Source: a bacterium
Lineage (GTDB): Bacteria > Zixibacteria > MSB-5A5 > GN15 > FEB-12
Direction of reading: 5' to 3'
Length of the DNA: 64,000 bases
Assembly: GCA_020444475.1 (NCBI GenBank)
Contig: JAHLKV010000004.1
Span: 148,304-212,303, forward strand
The position numbers and the translations under genes are program-made. Below the pieces are notes generated by a model. That model did not search any database and was not told where the DNA came from. It saw only the letters and a list, made by a program, of their open reading frames with translations. Of this stretch, positions 28,329-37,635 are shown one piece after another; within the stretch, counting starts at the first letter, position 1; each line of letters opens with the position of its first letter.

Positions 28329-29234
28329 ATGGAAGATAGCAGAGGCGGCATTGTGGTCGCCCTTCGGGGGCGGCTTTTCGAGGTATTGACCCCGGATGGT
28401 CAGCGGTTGTTGTGCGAGGTCCGTCAGAAGGTGAAGACGGAGTCGCGCAATACAACCCCCGTGGCGGCCGGGGACGATGTCATCTATGCCGCTACGGATG
28501 ATGGCCGGGGCGTTATCGAGGAGGTTCTCCCGCGGCGGTCTTCGTTTTCGCGGCCGATGGTGGGGCTGGAACATAACAAGCAGGTCATCGCGGCCAATCT
28601 TGACCAGCTGGCGATCGTGGCTTCGGTCGTTTCGCCTCCTTTCAAGCCGGGTCTGATCGATCGTTTGATAATCGGAGCGTATTGCGGCTCGATGGAGCCG
28701 CTGATCATAGTCAACAAAGTCGATCTGACTCCTGAGGCCGGGCATGAGGAGATCGTTGCGGTGTACCGCGAGGTCGGCTTTGTGATGGTCGAGGTTTCCG
28801 CAGAGACGGGCCGGGGAATCGAGGAGCTTCGGAAGCTGTTGGCGGGGCACCGGACACTGTTTGTCGGGCACTCCGGGGTGGGGAAGTCAACCCTGCTCAA
28901 TCGGCTGATACCGGGGGCGGATATCAAGACGCGCGAAGTGTCCTCGTACTCGAACAAGGGTCGTCATACGACGACTTCGGTGGAGTTCTACGAGCTGCCG
29001 TCCGGCGGATTTGCGGTTGATTCACCGGGTCTCAAGCTGATGGGACTCTGGGAGGTGGAAAAAGAGGATTTGGCCGACTATTATCCGGAATTCGAGCAAT
29101 ACCGGGGTGAGTGTCGATTCAATCCCTGCAGCCACACCCACGAACCTGACTGCGCGGTGCAGGCAGCGGTTAAATCGGGGGCGATAAGCAGCCTTCGGTA
29201 CGAGAATTACAAGTCGATTTTCGCGACTCTGTAG
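28329..29234 (+). CDS. rsgA: Ribosome small-subunit-dependent GTPase A
   Basis: 301 residues. The permuted G-motif order of this family is visible: G4 IVNKVDLT before G1 [12 protein letters not shown] before G3 DSPGLK. An N-terminal OB domain precedes, and a C-terminal zinc-binding region [16 protein letters not shown] follows. RsgA checks maturation of the 30S subunit. It is divergent from secA and is followed after 54 bases by an mlaD-like gene. Confidence 0.94.
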   Translation: MEDSRGGIVVALRGRLFEVLTPDGQRLLCEVRQKVKTESRNTTPVAAGDDVIYAATDDGRGVIEEVLPRRSSFSRPMVGLEHNKQVIAANLDQLAIVASVVSPPFKPGLIDRLIIGAYCGSMEPLIIVNKVDLTPEAGHEEIVAVYREVGFVMVEVSAETGRGIEELRKLLAGHRTLFVGHSGVGKSTLLNRLIPGADIKTREVSSYSNKGRHTTTSVEFYELPSGGFAVDSPGLKLMGLWEVEKEDLADYYPEFEQYRGECRFNPCSHTHEPDCAVQAAVKSGAISSLRYENYKSIFATL

Positions 29235-29288
29235 GGTCGGGAAACGTTGCGGTACAGGGAGTACCGCCGGGGGCCGATAAGGGAATAT

Positions 29289-30194
29289 ATGGCGCAGAAG
29301 AGCAATAAAGAATTCAAGGTCGGTCTTCTTATCCTGCTGGGCATCGTGGTGGTAGTCGGATCGCTGTATTGGCTTCAGGGCTACAAGCTTGAGAGCAACG
29401 CCTATTCGCTCCGGGTGCATTTTGATGATGTCGGCACGTTGTCGGTTGGCGACAAGGTGGCGGTATCGGGCGTCCACAAGGGGAAAGTGAATGCCATGTC
29501 GCTGGATAAAGTCGGTGTCGTCGTTCAGTTGCTCATCTATCAGGATGTTCGTCTGCGGGCCGACGCAACCTTCCGAATCAGAAACATGGGCGTCATGGGG
29601 GAGCGATATATCGCTATTGATCCGGGCACGTCGCCTGAGCCGCTGGATACGATCGGGGTCCTGCCCGGTGACTACGATGTCGGCATCCCCGAAGTGATGG
29701 GGATGATCGGCGAGGTGGTGGCGGAATTGAAGGCTACGCTGCAGGATATTCGCGGCGCCATGGGTCCGGAGTCGACGATGGACAAGCTGCACCGGACGCT
29801 TGCCAACCTTGAGCGGGTGTCTTCGGTGATGGCGACGTTTCTCTCCGAAAACAGCTCCCGTCTGGATAGTACCTCGATCAACATGCTGGAGTCGAGTCGT
29901 GAGATCCGGCGGATGCTGGCGGGGAATGCCGAGCAGGTGGACTCGACGGTGGCGCGGCTGGACCGGGCGTCGGTCGGGTTCGAGGAGTTTGTGGGCGGCC
30001 TGGATTCGTTGTCGATCGCGACCCGTCGTCTGGCCCGCGCCGTGAATGAAGGCGACGGGACACTTCAGGCGCTGCTCGAGGACCGGCGGCTGTATGACGA
30101 TCTTCGGCAAACGGCCGACGATCTCGATGATCTGATTCTGGACATCAAGCAAAATCCTCGTAAGTACATCAATCTCAAGTTCGAATTGTTCTGA
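29289..30194 (+). CDS. MlaD-like MCE domain lipid-transport protein
   Basis: 301 residues from ATG 29289 (AAGGGA ahead). One N-terminal helix (FKVGLLILLGIVVVVGSLYW), then an MCE/MlaD domain (YSLRVHFDDVGTLSVGDKVA, VSGVHKGKV, RIRNMGVMGERYIAID), then a long helical region to the C-terminus with many Ser/Asp-rich helices. Such proteins form hexameric periplasmic rings that carry phospholipids between membranes. The partners mlaE and mlaF are not adjacent, at least within this window. Confidence 0.85.
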   Translation: MAQKSNKEFKVGLLILLGIVVVVGSLYWLQGYKLESNAYSLRVHFDDVGTLSVGDKVAVSGVHKGKVNAMSLDKVGVVVQLLIYQDVRLRADATFRIRNMGVMGERYIAIDPGTSPEPLDTIGVLPGDYDVGIPEVMGMIGEVVAELKATLQDIRGAMGPESTMDKLHRTLANLERVSSVMATFLSENSSRLDSTSINMLESSREIRRMLAGNAEQVDSTVARLDRASVGFEEFVGGLDSLSIATRRLARAVNEGDGTLQALLEDRRLYDDLRQTADDLDDLILDIKQNPRKYINLKFELF

Positions 30195-30250
30195 TTCGGA
30201 CGATCCCGGAAATTCTTGTCTTTTAGCGGGGGCGGGCGTATTATCCGCCC

Positions 30251-31000
30251 ATGCTGGAAAAACTGTGCAATCTGGTGAAATCCTGCCATAAGGCGGTCGT
30301 CCTGACCGGGGCGGGAATCTCCGCCGAGTCCGGCGTCCCGACGTTTCGCGGCAAAGAGGGGCTGTGGGGGAGATTCCGGGCCGAGGAGCTGGCCACGATG
30401 GAGGCGTTTATGGCCAATCCCAAGATTGTCTGGGAGTGGTACAACTGGCGCCGCGAGTTGATGGGTGGCGTGAAACCGAACCCGGGTCACCTGGCGCTGG
30501 TCGAACTGGCGAATCACTTCGGGTCGTTTACGCTGGTGACGCAGAACGTCGACGGTTTGCACCGGGCTGCGGGATCGACCGAAGTACTTGAATTGCACGG
30601 CAATATCAATCGGAATAAGTGCGTAAAGTGCAGCGCTCCATATGAGGAAAGCGATATCGATCCGGATCGTATCCCGAAGTGTTCCCGTTGCGGCGGGCAG
30701 ATCAGACCGGATGTGGTCTGGTTCGGCGAGATGCTGCCCGGTGAGGTGATCGATACGGCGTTCAGGCGTTCGGAGGAGGCGGAGCTGTTTTTCTCGATCG
30801 GGACCTCAGCTATCGTCCATCCGGCGGCCTCACTGCCTATTACAGCCAAGCACTGCGGTGCGACGCTGGTGGAGATCAACCCTGAGGAGACGCCGCTGAG
30901 CGGTCTGGCAGATATCAGAATCGCCGAACGCTCCGGCGAGTTTCTTCCCCGGTTGCTGGAGGCGATTCGAAGTGGTATCGGATCCGGGGAGAAGGGCTAG
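30251..31000 (+). CDS. cobB: NAD-dependent protein deacylase, sirtuin (SIR2/CobB type)
   Basis: 249 residues, normal for the family. The Rossmann motif GAGISAESGVPTFRGKEGLW, TQNVDGLH with the catalytic His in LHGNINRN, and a four-Cys zinc site (CVKCSAPY and CSRCGG) are all present, and FGEMLPGE follows. A Tyr-x-x-Arg in EWYNWRREL corresponds to the pair that binds acidic acyl groups in class III sirtuins, so desuccinylation or related deacylation is likely as well as deacetylation. Confidence 0.92.
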   Translation: MLEKLCNLVKSCHKAVVLTGAGISAESGVPTFRGKEGLWGRFRAEELATMEAFMANPKIVWEWYNWRRELMGGVKPNPGHLALVELANHFGSFTLVTQNVDGLHRAAGSTEVLELHGNINRNKCVKCSAPYEESDIDPDRIPKCSRCGGQIRPDVVWFGEMLPGEVIDTAFRRSEEAELFFSIGTSAIVHPAASLPITAKHCGATLVEINPEETPLSGLADIRIAERSGEFLPRLLEAIRSGIGSGEKG

Positions 31001-31028
31001 TCGATTTTCCGGAAGCGGCGTATAAGAG

Positions 31029-33209
31029 ATGATGACTTCCCACAGATATACACTCACCGATCTGAGCCGACGACTCCTGCTGTTGGTTGGTGTCGTTGCC
31101 GTGCTAGTCGTATCGTCAGGGTGCGTTTACTACAACACGTTTTACAACGCCCGCAAGGCGTTCAACGATGCGGAGGATCAGCGGAAGGATTCGCGGACAC
31201 CGGGACGGGGTGGCGAGGGTCAGTATCGGGTGGCGATCGAGAAGTCGCTCAAGGTGATCGAAAGCTACCCCAATTCGAGCTGGTACGATGATGCTCTGTA
31301 TGTGTGTGGGGTGTCGTACTTCCGCACGGGTCAGTTCAGCAATGCCGAGCGGCGTTTCCGCGAGCTGTTGGCCAACTACCCTGAGTCAGAGTATACCCGT
31401 GATGCGACGTTGTACCTCGCCCAATCCAAGCTCGAACTCGGCGAAGAGTCCGATGCCATGACGATCTTTCAGGATATATTCAACGAGAAGATCTATTCGC
31501 GCAAGCTGAAGGCTCAGGCGGCGATGGCGCTGGGTAACTACCATTTCACGGAGGGGGACTGGGACCGCTCGGTGAATTTTTATCGGGCGGTGCGGGACTC
31601 GCTGGGGACCGACGAGATGGAGTTGGAGGCGCAGACCTCGATCGCCGATGCGCTGTTTAACGATTACAAGTTTCAGGATGCACTGGGGGCGTACCTGCAG
31701 GTGCTGGGGATGGATCCCGGGCCGGGTCCGAAGTATCATGCCCTGTACCAGGCCTCTCAGTGTTCGTATCGCATGCAGCGAATCGACGACGGGCTGGCCT
31801 ATCTCGACCGACTGATCAAGGACGATCTCTATTTCGATTCCCTCGGTGTCCTGCTTCTCGATGTCGCCCGGGGGTATGAGATGGATGAAGATCTGTTGCT
31901 GGCCGAGGCGACGTACAACGATATCACGGTGCGGGCGACCAAGACACCGGTGATTGCCGAAGCCTACTATCGATTGGGGCTAATCGCTCAGTATGACTAC
32001 GATGATTTGAAGAAGGCAAAAGAATACTACGACCAATCGGCCAAGGCCAACCGCGGTACGGAGGCTGGACAACTGGCACTTGAGAAGTCTTCGGATATCG
32101 GCAAGCTGGAAACGTATACGGAAGAGGTTGAGCTTGATTCGACGGCGACCGAGGAGACGATCAATCGTGCGGCTCACACGCAGTATCTCCTCTCGGAGCT
32201 GTACTGGTTCCAGTTGAACAAACCGGAGTCCGCGATGGTCGAGATGCAGTACATACTTGATGCGTATCCGGAGTCGGAGGAAGCACCGAGGGCAATGATC
32301 GCCTTATCGGAGATGTACCGGGAGCATCGCGCCGACACCGCGGCAGCCGACTCGCTGGTGCGACTGATGCTTCGGACGCACCCCCATTCCGACGAGGTTC
32401 CCAGAGCGCTCGATATCCTCGGGTTGCGCGGTACGGCCGCCGACACGGGTTATGCGGCGCTGTACATCGACAAGGCGGAGAACTTCATCATCGACGACAG
32501 CAATCCGGATTCGGCGATCTACTACTATCGATATGTGGCGGACCGTTTTCCGGATTCGAAGTACTGGCTTCAGGCGCAGTTTGGCGCCTTGTACGTGCAG
32601 GAGGAGTATGCCCTTCCGGGGGATTCCTCGCTCTATTTCGCCTATCAGGAGTTAATAGACTCTTTCCCCTCGACAGAGTGGGCAAATCTGGCATCGCAGC
32701 GGCTCAACCAGTCGGTGCCGCGAACGCGGCCCCGAACGCCTGATGAAGAGGTCCCGGATGGCGAACACGATGTTTTGGCGGCCATGGAAGACACGCTTCC
32801 TACGGCCGATGAGTTCGATGAAACAAGCGGTAGTTTCGCCGACGTGCAGACATCGCTTTACCTTCGCCCCAACGGTGACACGGTGATTCTTCTCGACGAA
32901 AGGCCGGTGTTGACCGAGGAGCCGTTTGAGTTCCCCACCGAGGCATCCAACATGAAGGATGACTTCATCATCCTCTACTTCCAAATCCTGCTTGATTTTT
33001 CCGGCAAAGTTGTGGACTATGAGCTGAAAGTTCCGTCGCAATGGGACGAGGTAAACCGTCGCGCGACACTTACGATAGCATCGATGACGTTCGATGCGAT
33101 AGAAACCTCACGACTGGTTGACCTGGTGGGGCAGCCGGAAGATCCCAGCGGAAAGGGACACTGGTTCTTGTACAAGTATCAAGTGGACAAACCGGAATAT
33201 CTGCGATGA
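31029..33209 (+). CDS. TPR outer-membrane-type lipoprotein
   Basis: 726 residues. After the helix LLLLVGVVAVLVVSSGC the Cys should be lipidated; the mature start CVYYNTFYNARKAFNDAE is a signature I associate with TPR lipoproteins of the FCB group. Many TPR/BamD-like repeats follow (ALYVCGVSYFRTGQFSNAER, ATLYLAQSKLELGEESDAM). The last 130 residues form a different beta-type domain with FIILYFQILLDFSGKVVDYE, near the TonB-C style of repeat. Probable role: scaffold for envelope assembly; specific partner unknown. Overlaps pyrK by 4 bases (ATGA). Confidence 0.75.
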   Translation: MMTSHRYTLTDLSRRLLLLVGVVAVLVVSSGCVYYNTFYNARKAFNDAEDQRKDSRTPGRGGEGQYRVAIEKSLKVIESYPNSSWYDDALYVCGVSYFRTGQFSNAERRFRELLANYPESEYTRDATLYLAQSKLELGEESDAMTIFQDIFNEKIYSRKLKAQAAMALGNYHFTEGDWDRSVNFYRAVRDSLGTDEMELEAQTSIADALFNDYKFQDALGAYLQVLGMDPGPGPKYHALYQASQCSYRMQRIDDGLAYLDRLIKDDLYFDSLGVLLLDVARGYEMDEDLLLAEATYNDITVRATKTPVIAEAYYRLGLIAQYDYDDLKKAKEYYDQSAKANRGTEAGQLALEKSSDIGKLETYTEEVELDSTATEETINRAAHTQYLLSELYWFQLNKPESAMVEMQYILDAYPESEEAPRAMIALSEMYREHRADTAAADSLVRLMLRTHPHSDEVPRALDILGLRGTAADTGYAALYIDKAENFIIDDSNPDSAIYYYRYVADRFPDSKYWLQAQFGALYVQEEYALPGDSSLYFAYQELIDSFPSTEWANLASQRLNQSVPRTRPRTPDEEVPDGEHDVLAAMEDTLPTADEFDETSGSFADVQTSLYLRPNGDTVILLDERPVLTEEPFEFPTEASNMKDDFIILYFQILLDFSGKVVDYELKVPSQWDEVNRRATLTIASMTFDAIETSRLVDLVGQPEDPSGKGHWFLYKYQVDKPEYLR

Positions 33210-34000
33210 GCAAAATCGTCAGCGAAGAGACCTTCATCACCCGTCGTCGAGATCTCCACAACAACTACTATTCCCTGACTTTCGGACCGCTGAGAGCGGC
33301 CCCGGCCTGTCGGCCGGGCAATTTCATTCATGTCAAGCTGCCGACATCGGACATCTACTTTCGACGGGCCATGTCAGTGGCGTCGGTAGACCCCAAAGCG
33401 GGTGAGATGGAGATCATTTTCAAGGTGTTCGGTCGCGGCACCACGCGGTTGGCAACTTTCCGCAAAGGGGATAGACTTGACATCCTCGGGCCGCTGGGAA
33501 GGGGGTTTTCGAAGCCGCGTAAGAATGAACGGGTCGTGTGTGTGGCGGGCGGGATCGGTTTCCCGCCGTTGTTCTTTCTGGCAGCCGACCTTGTTGCATC
33601 CGGATTCGACCCGAAACAAATCGAGTTTTTCTACGGGGGACGAGGCAGCCTGGATATCATTGAGCGCGCCCGGATCAAGAAGCTCGGGGTCACGTTCCAT
33701 CCGATCACCGAAGACGGGTCGGTCGGCCGCAAAGGACTCGTTACGGAGTATGTGCAGGCGATGATTGAAGGACACCCCGGGGACAAGTTCAGAATATACG
33801 GATGTGGCCCGGAAGGGATGCTGAAAGCGACCAATCAGCTCGGGATGGAGTTGGGTGTTCCGGGAGAGTTGGCGCTGGAAGCGCCGATGCCGTGCGGTAT
33901 CGGCGTCTGTCTGGGGTGTGTGGTGCCGCTGGTGAAAGGCGGGTATGCCCGGGTGTGCGCCGACGGTCCCGTGTTTGCGATCGGTGAGGTGGCGCTGTGA
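33206..34000 (+). CDS. pyrK: Dihydroorotate dehydrogenase B, electron transfer subunit
   Basis: 264 residues. A ferredoxin-reductase-like FAD domain (FRRAMSVASVD near residue 52) and NAD domain (GGIGFPPLFFLAADL) are followed by the [2Fe-2S] site C-x4-C-x2-C-x12-C in PCGIGVCLGCVVPLVKGG and RVCADG. It passes electrons from PyrD to NAD. The start overlaps the upstream lipoprotein by ATGA and the stop overlaps pyrD, so translation is coupled. Confidence 0.94.
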   Translation: MSKIVSEETFITRRRDLHNNYYSLTFGPLRAAPACRPGNFIHVKLPTSDIYFRRAMSVASVDPKAGEMEIIFKVFGRGTTRLATFRKGDRLDILGPLGRGFSKPRKNERVVCVAGGIGFPPLFFLAADLVASGFDPKQIEFFYGGRGSLDIIERARIKKLGVTFHPITEDGSVGRKGLVTEYVQAMIEGHPGDKFRIYGCGPEGMLKATNQLGMELGVPGELALEAPMPCGIGVCLGCVVPLVKGGYARVCADGPVFAIGEVAL

Positions 34001-34917
34001 AGCCGGATCTGAGTGTAGAGATCGCGGGGGTGCCGTTCAAAAACCCGATCCTGACCGCTTCGGGGTGCTGTGGCTACGGCGAAGAGCTGGCCGATGTGTT
34101 CCCGCTGTCGAAGCTGGGCGGGCTGGTCACCAAGTCGATCACCCGTGAACCGAGAATGGGGCACCGTCCGCCGCGAACGGCGGAGACGGGCGGGGGGATG
34201 CTGAATGCGATCGGGCTGGCCAATGTGGGGATCGATCGGTTCCTCGAGGAGAAGATACCGTTTCTCGAAAAGCAGAAGACGACCATCGTCGTCAATGTCG
34301 CCGGTTCGAAAATTGATGAATATGTTGAGCTGTGCGCCCGGCTGAATGATCAGCCCCGAGTGGACATGATCGAACTGAATATCAGTTGTCCGAATGTCGA
34401 CTCCGGCGGGATCGAGTTCGGGACCGATCCGAAGCTTACCGAGGAGACGGTGAGTCGGGTGCGCAAGGTATTCTCACGGCCGATCATAGCCAAGCTGGCG
34501 CCAAACGTAACGGACATTACGAAGATAGCGATTGCCGCCGAGAGCGGTGGCGCCGATGCACTGTCGGTGATCAACTCCGTGCTGGGTATGGCGGTCGACC
34601 CGGAGACGTGGCAGACCAGGATAACGAACAACAAGGGTGGACTGACCGGTCCGGCAATCAAGCCGATTGCGCTGGTGGCGGTTGACAAGGTGTACAACAG
34701 CGCGTGCACGCTGCCCATAATCGGAATCGGTGGTATCGCGACCGCGAGCGATGTCATAGAGTTTATGCTGGTTGGGGCGACCGCGGTGCAGATCGGGACG
34801 GCGTTGTTTGTTCAGCCGGACACGCCGGTGAGGATCGTCGACGGCTTGACGGAGTATCTCAAACGCAAGAAGATGTCATCGATCAGGGAACTGATCGGCA
34901 AGGTGAGGAAGTACTAG
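33997..34917 (+). CDS. pyrD: Dihydroorotate dehydrogenase B, catalytic subunit
   Basis: 306 residues, class 1B. GTG start inside GTGA overlapping pyrK. FMN-binding barrel motifs include NPILTASGCCGYGEE, the active-site loop ELNISCPN whose Cys is the catalytic base of class 1 enzymes, and IGIGGIATASDVIEFMLVGA near the C-terminus. Oxidises dihydroorotate in pyrimidine synthesis together with PyrK. The next gene begins directly at its stop. Confidence 0.95.
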   Translation: MKPDLSVEIAGVPFKNPILTASGCCGYGEELADVFPLSKLGGLVTKSITREPRMGHRPPRTAETGGGMLNAIGLANVGIDRFLEEKIPFLEKQKTTIVVNVAGSKIDEYVELCARLNDQPRVDMIELNISCPNVDSGGIEFGTDPKLTEETVSRVRKVFSRPIIAKLAPNVTDITKIAIAAESGGADALSVINSVLGMAVDPETWQTRITNNKGGLTGPAIKPIALVAVDKVYNSACTLPIIGIGGIATASDVIEFMLVGATAVQIGTALFVQPDTPVRIVDGLTEYLKRKKMSSIRELIGKVRKY

Positions 34918-35901
34918 ATGACCGCCGTTCGCAAGTTGCAGAAGTGTCAGCAGGATAACAAGTCGATGATCTGCCTGGGACTGGATCTCGACCCCAAACG
35001 CATGCCATCATCGCACAGCAGTACTGTCAAGGGAATGTTCGATTTCGCGCACAAGGTTATCGATGCCACGTCGGATCTGGTGTGTGCCTACAAACCAAAC
35101 CTCGCCTTCTACGAAAGTCTCGGCGCCGAAGGTATTTCGTTGCTGAAGCTGATCACCGAGCGGATCCCGGAGCATATCCCGATTATACTCGACGGCAAGC
35201 GCGGAGATATCGGTAATACCGCCTCGCATTATGCGACCTTCCTTTTCGAGAAGCTTCGGGGAGACTGGGTGACACTCAATCCCTACATGGGCTATGATTC
35301 GATGCGACCGTTTCTCGAACACAAAGACAAAGGCGTCTTCATTCTGTGTCTGACTTCGAACAGCGGTTCGAAGGATTTCCAGATGCTGGAGGTCGACGGC
35401 GTGCCGCTGTACCGCGTTGTTGCCGAGAAAGTGAACTACTGGAACAAGGAGCATAACTGCGGATTGGTAGTGGGCGCGACACATCCGGAGCAGCTCGATG
35501 ATATTCGTCAGGCGGCCGGCGAGATGCCGCTGTTGATTCCCGGTGTGGGGGCGCAGGGCGGGGCGCTCGAGAAGGCGGTGATGTCGGGGACGGACTCGTT
35601 CCGCAAGCTGGCGGTGATCAATGTCTCGCGATCGGTGCTGTACGCCTCGAATGATCAGGACTTCGCCCAGCGGGCACGGCAGGAACTCGAAAAACTAAAT
35701 AAGATCGTCAATGAGATTCGAGAAGGTAACCGTGACGAAGACCCGGGATCCGAGCAGTCCGAGAACGCGCGGCAGCCACAGCCCGTCGCGAACGAGCGAT
35801 CGGAGCAGCCATCGCCGGGAAGCCAGTCCGCTCCACCGACTGCGGAGCCGCCGGATCATTCACAGCAGAATATGCAGCCGCCGGCGCAACCCGGTTCATA
35901 G
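34918..35901 (+). CDS. pyrF: Orotidine 5'-phosphate decarboxylase (type 2) with disordered tail
   Basis: 327 residues. The Lys-Asp motif is ILDGKRGDIGNT; other barrel features are CLGLDLDP and GVGAQGGALEKAVMSG. It makes UMP from OMP, the last step of the pathway served by pyrK and pyrD immediately upstream. About 60 residues beyond the usual end (after LNKIVNEIRE) are rich in Pro, Gln, Ser and acidic residues and look disordered. The stop overlaps the end of the convergent acetyltransferase gene by 6 bases. Confidence 0.93.
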   Translation: MTAVRKLQKCQQDNKSMICLGLDLDPKRMPSSHSSTVKGMFDFAHKVIDATSDLVCAYKPNLAFYESLGAEGISLLKLITERIPEHIPIILDGKRGDIGNTASHYATFLFEKLRGDWVTLNPYMGYDSMRPFLEHKDKGVFILCLTSNSGSKDFQMLEVDGVPLYRVVAEKVNYWNKEHNCGLVVGATHPEQLDDIRQAAGEMPLLIPGVGAQGGALEKAVMSGTDSFRKLAVINVSRSVLYASNDQDFAQRARQELEKLNKIVNEIREGNRDEDPGSEQSENARQPQPVANERSEQPSPGSQSAPPTAEPPDHSQQNMQPPAQPGS

Positions 35902-36450
35902 CTCGAAGCGCAGCAGCGAAAAGAGTAGTCCGTTGTGGTACTCGCCGCCGAAGTAGAAGTGCTGGCGGAGGGTGCCGTCGCGCTTGAACCCGATCTTTTC
36001 CAACATCCCAACCGCCGCGTGGTTACTCTCGGCGACCTGGGTATAGACTTTGTTGAATCCCCGTTGATCAAACAGGAAATGCCCCAGGAGCTGAACGCCC
36101 TCCGACCCGTGTCCTTTGCGGCGCTCGTCGGGATCGACCACCACGGTGAACTCGGCTGAGCGATTCTGGTGGTTGACGTTGAAATAGCTCAGCCGGGCGA
36201 CCGGGATACTGTCATCACGGCGAACGAGCATGAAGGTTGTCTGTTCGCAGTCACTTCCGGGCTTCTTGAAGGCTTCGGCGGCGGCCGCGGCGCCTTCGAT
36301 TCGAGCCACATCGACCGAGAGCGACTGCGGTTCACTCAGCGTCACCCAGTGGTGGGTGTTGCCGATATCTTCGGACGTGGCCGGTCTCAGGTAATGGCGT
36401 CGACCGACCATTGAGGGCGCCGTCAGGGGGGCGCGGGATCCATTCGACAT
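35896..36450 (-). CDS. GNAT family N-acetyltransferase (RimJ/RimL-like)
   Basis: 184 residues. The start MSNGSRAPLTAPSMVGRRHY follows a GGGAGA site. The acetyl-CoA site is seen in DERRKGHGSEGVQLLGHFLF, and the C-terminal part INK-type strand (GFNKVYTQVAESNHAAVGM, LEKIGFKRDG) is typical of RimJ/RimL enzymes acting on protein N-termini, drugs or small amines. Substrate unknown. Confidence 0.82.
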   Translation of the reverse strand: MSNGSRAPLTAPSMVGRRHYLRPATSEDIGNTHHWVTLSEPQSLSVDVARIEGAAAAAEAFKKPGSDCEQTTFMLVRRDDSIPVARLSYFNVNHQNRSAEFTVVVDPDERRKGHGSEGVQLLGHFLFDQRGFNKVYTQVAESNHAAVGMLEKIGFKRDGTLRQHFYFGGEYHNGLLFSLLRFEL

Positions 36451-36561
36451 CGGGTGTATCTCCCTTGCTTTTTGCGAGCACGATAGCGGGCGGAGCTACC
36501 CGGGTCAACAAATGTAATCAGGGCCGTTGACAGGATGCGGCGGGGGTGGTAGACTTCGAAT

Positions 36562-36927
36562 ATGAAGAAGAATATCCTGTTTCTACTGACGCTGATCGCG
36601 TTGTACGTGTTGATTTCATTAGGACTCTCCGGTGTGTACGGGGATTCGTATCCGCTCTGGCCGGGGGACAACTACTGGCGACCGGACGGGCAATTGGGTT
36701 GGGAGGCGGTGGGGGCGCCGGGTGAGCCGATGCCGACCGAGCCGAGTGTGAATATTCCCACGCCGCTGGTGTTTCTGCCGTTTCTCGTGCCGGGGTTGCT
36801 GCTGGCGTTGATGATGCTGACACCGCTGGGGCGGATTCTGGAGACGCCGCGCCCGGCGGCGGGGCCGCAGCCCGAGCCCGAAGAGGTCACTGAAGAGAGC
36901 GATCGGCAGAGCGGTTCAACTCAATAG
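36562..36927 (+). CDS. Small membrane protein, two helices
   Basis: 121 residues. A first helix MKKNILFLLTLIALYVLISL could be an uncleaved signal anchor. A short Trp- and Pro-rich external loop (PGDNYWRPDGQLGWE) leads to a second helix PLVFLPFLVPGLLLALMML and a Pro/Glu-rich cytoplasmic tail. No known family. It is followed directly by a strong terminator. Confidence 0.6.
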   Translation: MKKNILFLLTLIALYVLISLGLSGVYGDSYPLWPGDNYWRPDGQLGWEAVGAPGEPMPTEPSVNIPTPLVFLPFLVPGLLLALMMLTPLGRILETPRPAAGPQPEPEEVTEESDRQSGSTQ

Positions 36928-36928
36928 C

Positions 36929-36962
36929 AAACGCCCGACTGCATCAGCAGCCGGGCGTTTTC
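36929..36962. terminator. Strong intrinsic terminator
   Basis: AACGCCCGACTGC pairs with GCAGCCGGGCGTT (one mismatch) around the loop ATCA, followed by TTTTC. On the opposite strand the preceding AAC region supplies a short U run, so it can serve the convergent tpx gene too. Confidence 0.85.
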
Positions 36963-36995
36963 ACCCCACCTGTGCGCTCCTGATACGTAGAGATC

Positions 36996-37514
36996 TTACT
37001 TGTTGAGCGCGTCCTTTACGGCCTTCAACGCCGAGTCATAGTCCGGTTCGGTAGTAACCTCATCAACTATCTGCAGGTAGCTGATCTTGTCATCCTTGTC
37101 GACCACGACCACGGCGCGACCGAGCAGGCGCAGTTCCTTGATGAGAAGCCCGTAGGCTTCGCCAAAAGAGGCGTCCTTGTAGTCGGAGAGCGTGGTCAGC
37201 TTGTCGACCGCCTTGGTCGCACAGAATCGCTTCTGCGCGAACGGCAGGTCCATGGAGATCGAATACAAGGCGACATCGTCGCCGAGCTCCGCCGCCCGCT
37301 TGTTGAAGGTCACGGTCTGGGTGTCGCAGACCGGGGTGTCGAGCGAGGGGGCGACCGAAATCAGGCGCACCTTGCTCTTGCTGTCGCTGAGCTTCACGGG
37401 CTGGAGGTCGTTGTTGAAAGCGGTGAAATCGGGCGCGGTGTCGCCGACTTTAACCTCGTGGCCGGTCAGGGTCAGCGGGTTGCCCTTCATCTTGATAACG
37501 TTCGGACGGTCCAT
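36996..37514 (-). CDS. tpx: Thiol peroxidase (Tpx, atypical 2-Cys peroxiredoxin)
   Basis: 172 residues. The peroxidatic Cys is in SLDTPVCDTQT and the resolving Cys in AQKRFCATKAV, the spacing of Tpx. It reduces organic peroxides, using thioredoxin. A start MDRPNVIKMKGNPLTLTGHE with AAGGAA ahead is standard. It is convergent with the small membrane protein and shares its terminator. Confidence 0.95.
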   Translation of the reverse strand: MDRPNVIKMKGNPLTLTGHEVKVGDTAPDFTAFNNDLQPVKLSDSKSKVRLISVAPSLDTPVCDTQTVTFNKRAAELGDDVALYSISMDLPFAQKRFCATKAVDKLTTLSDYKDASFGEAYGLLIKELRLLGRAVVVVDKDDKISYLQIVDEVTTEPDYDSALKAVKDALNK

Positions 37515-37635
37515 GTGACATTTCCTTTTTGGTAGTTACGTTTGTCGTTGGTAGTTACCGGCGAAACACAGGTCGGACCGAATCGGTTCCGGACAAAAAA
37601 CTGGCGGGCGGGTCGATCGGCTCTATATTGGCGGT

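Noticed and set aside
29289..30194. A complete Mla lipid-transport operon
   Set aside because: Only the MCE-domain protein is here; no permease or ATPase gene adjoins it in the window.
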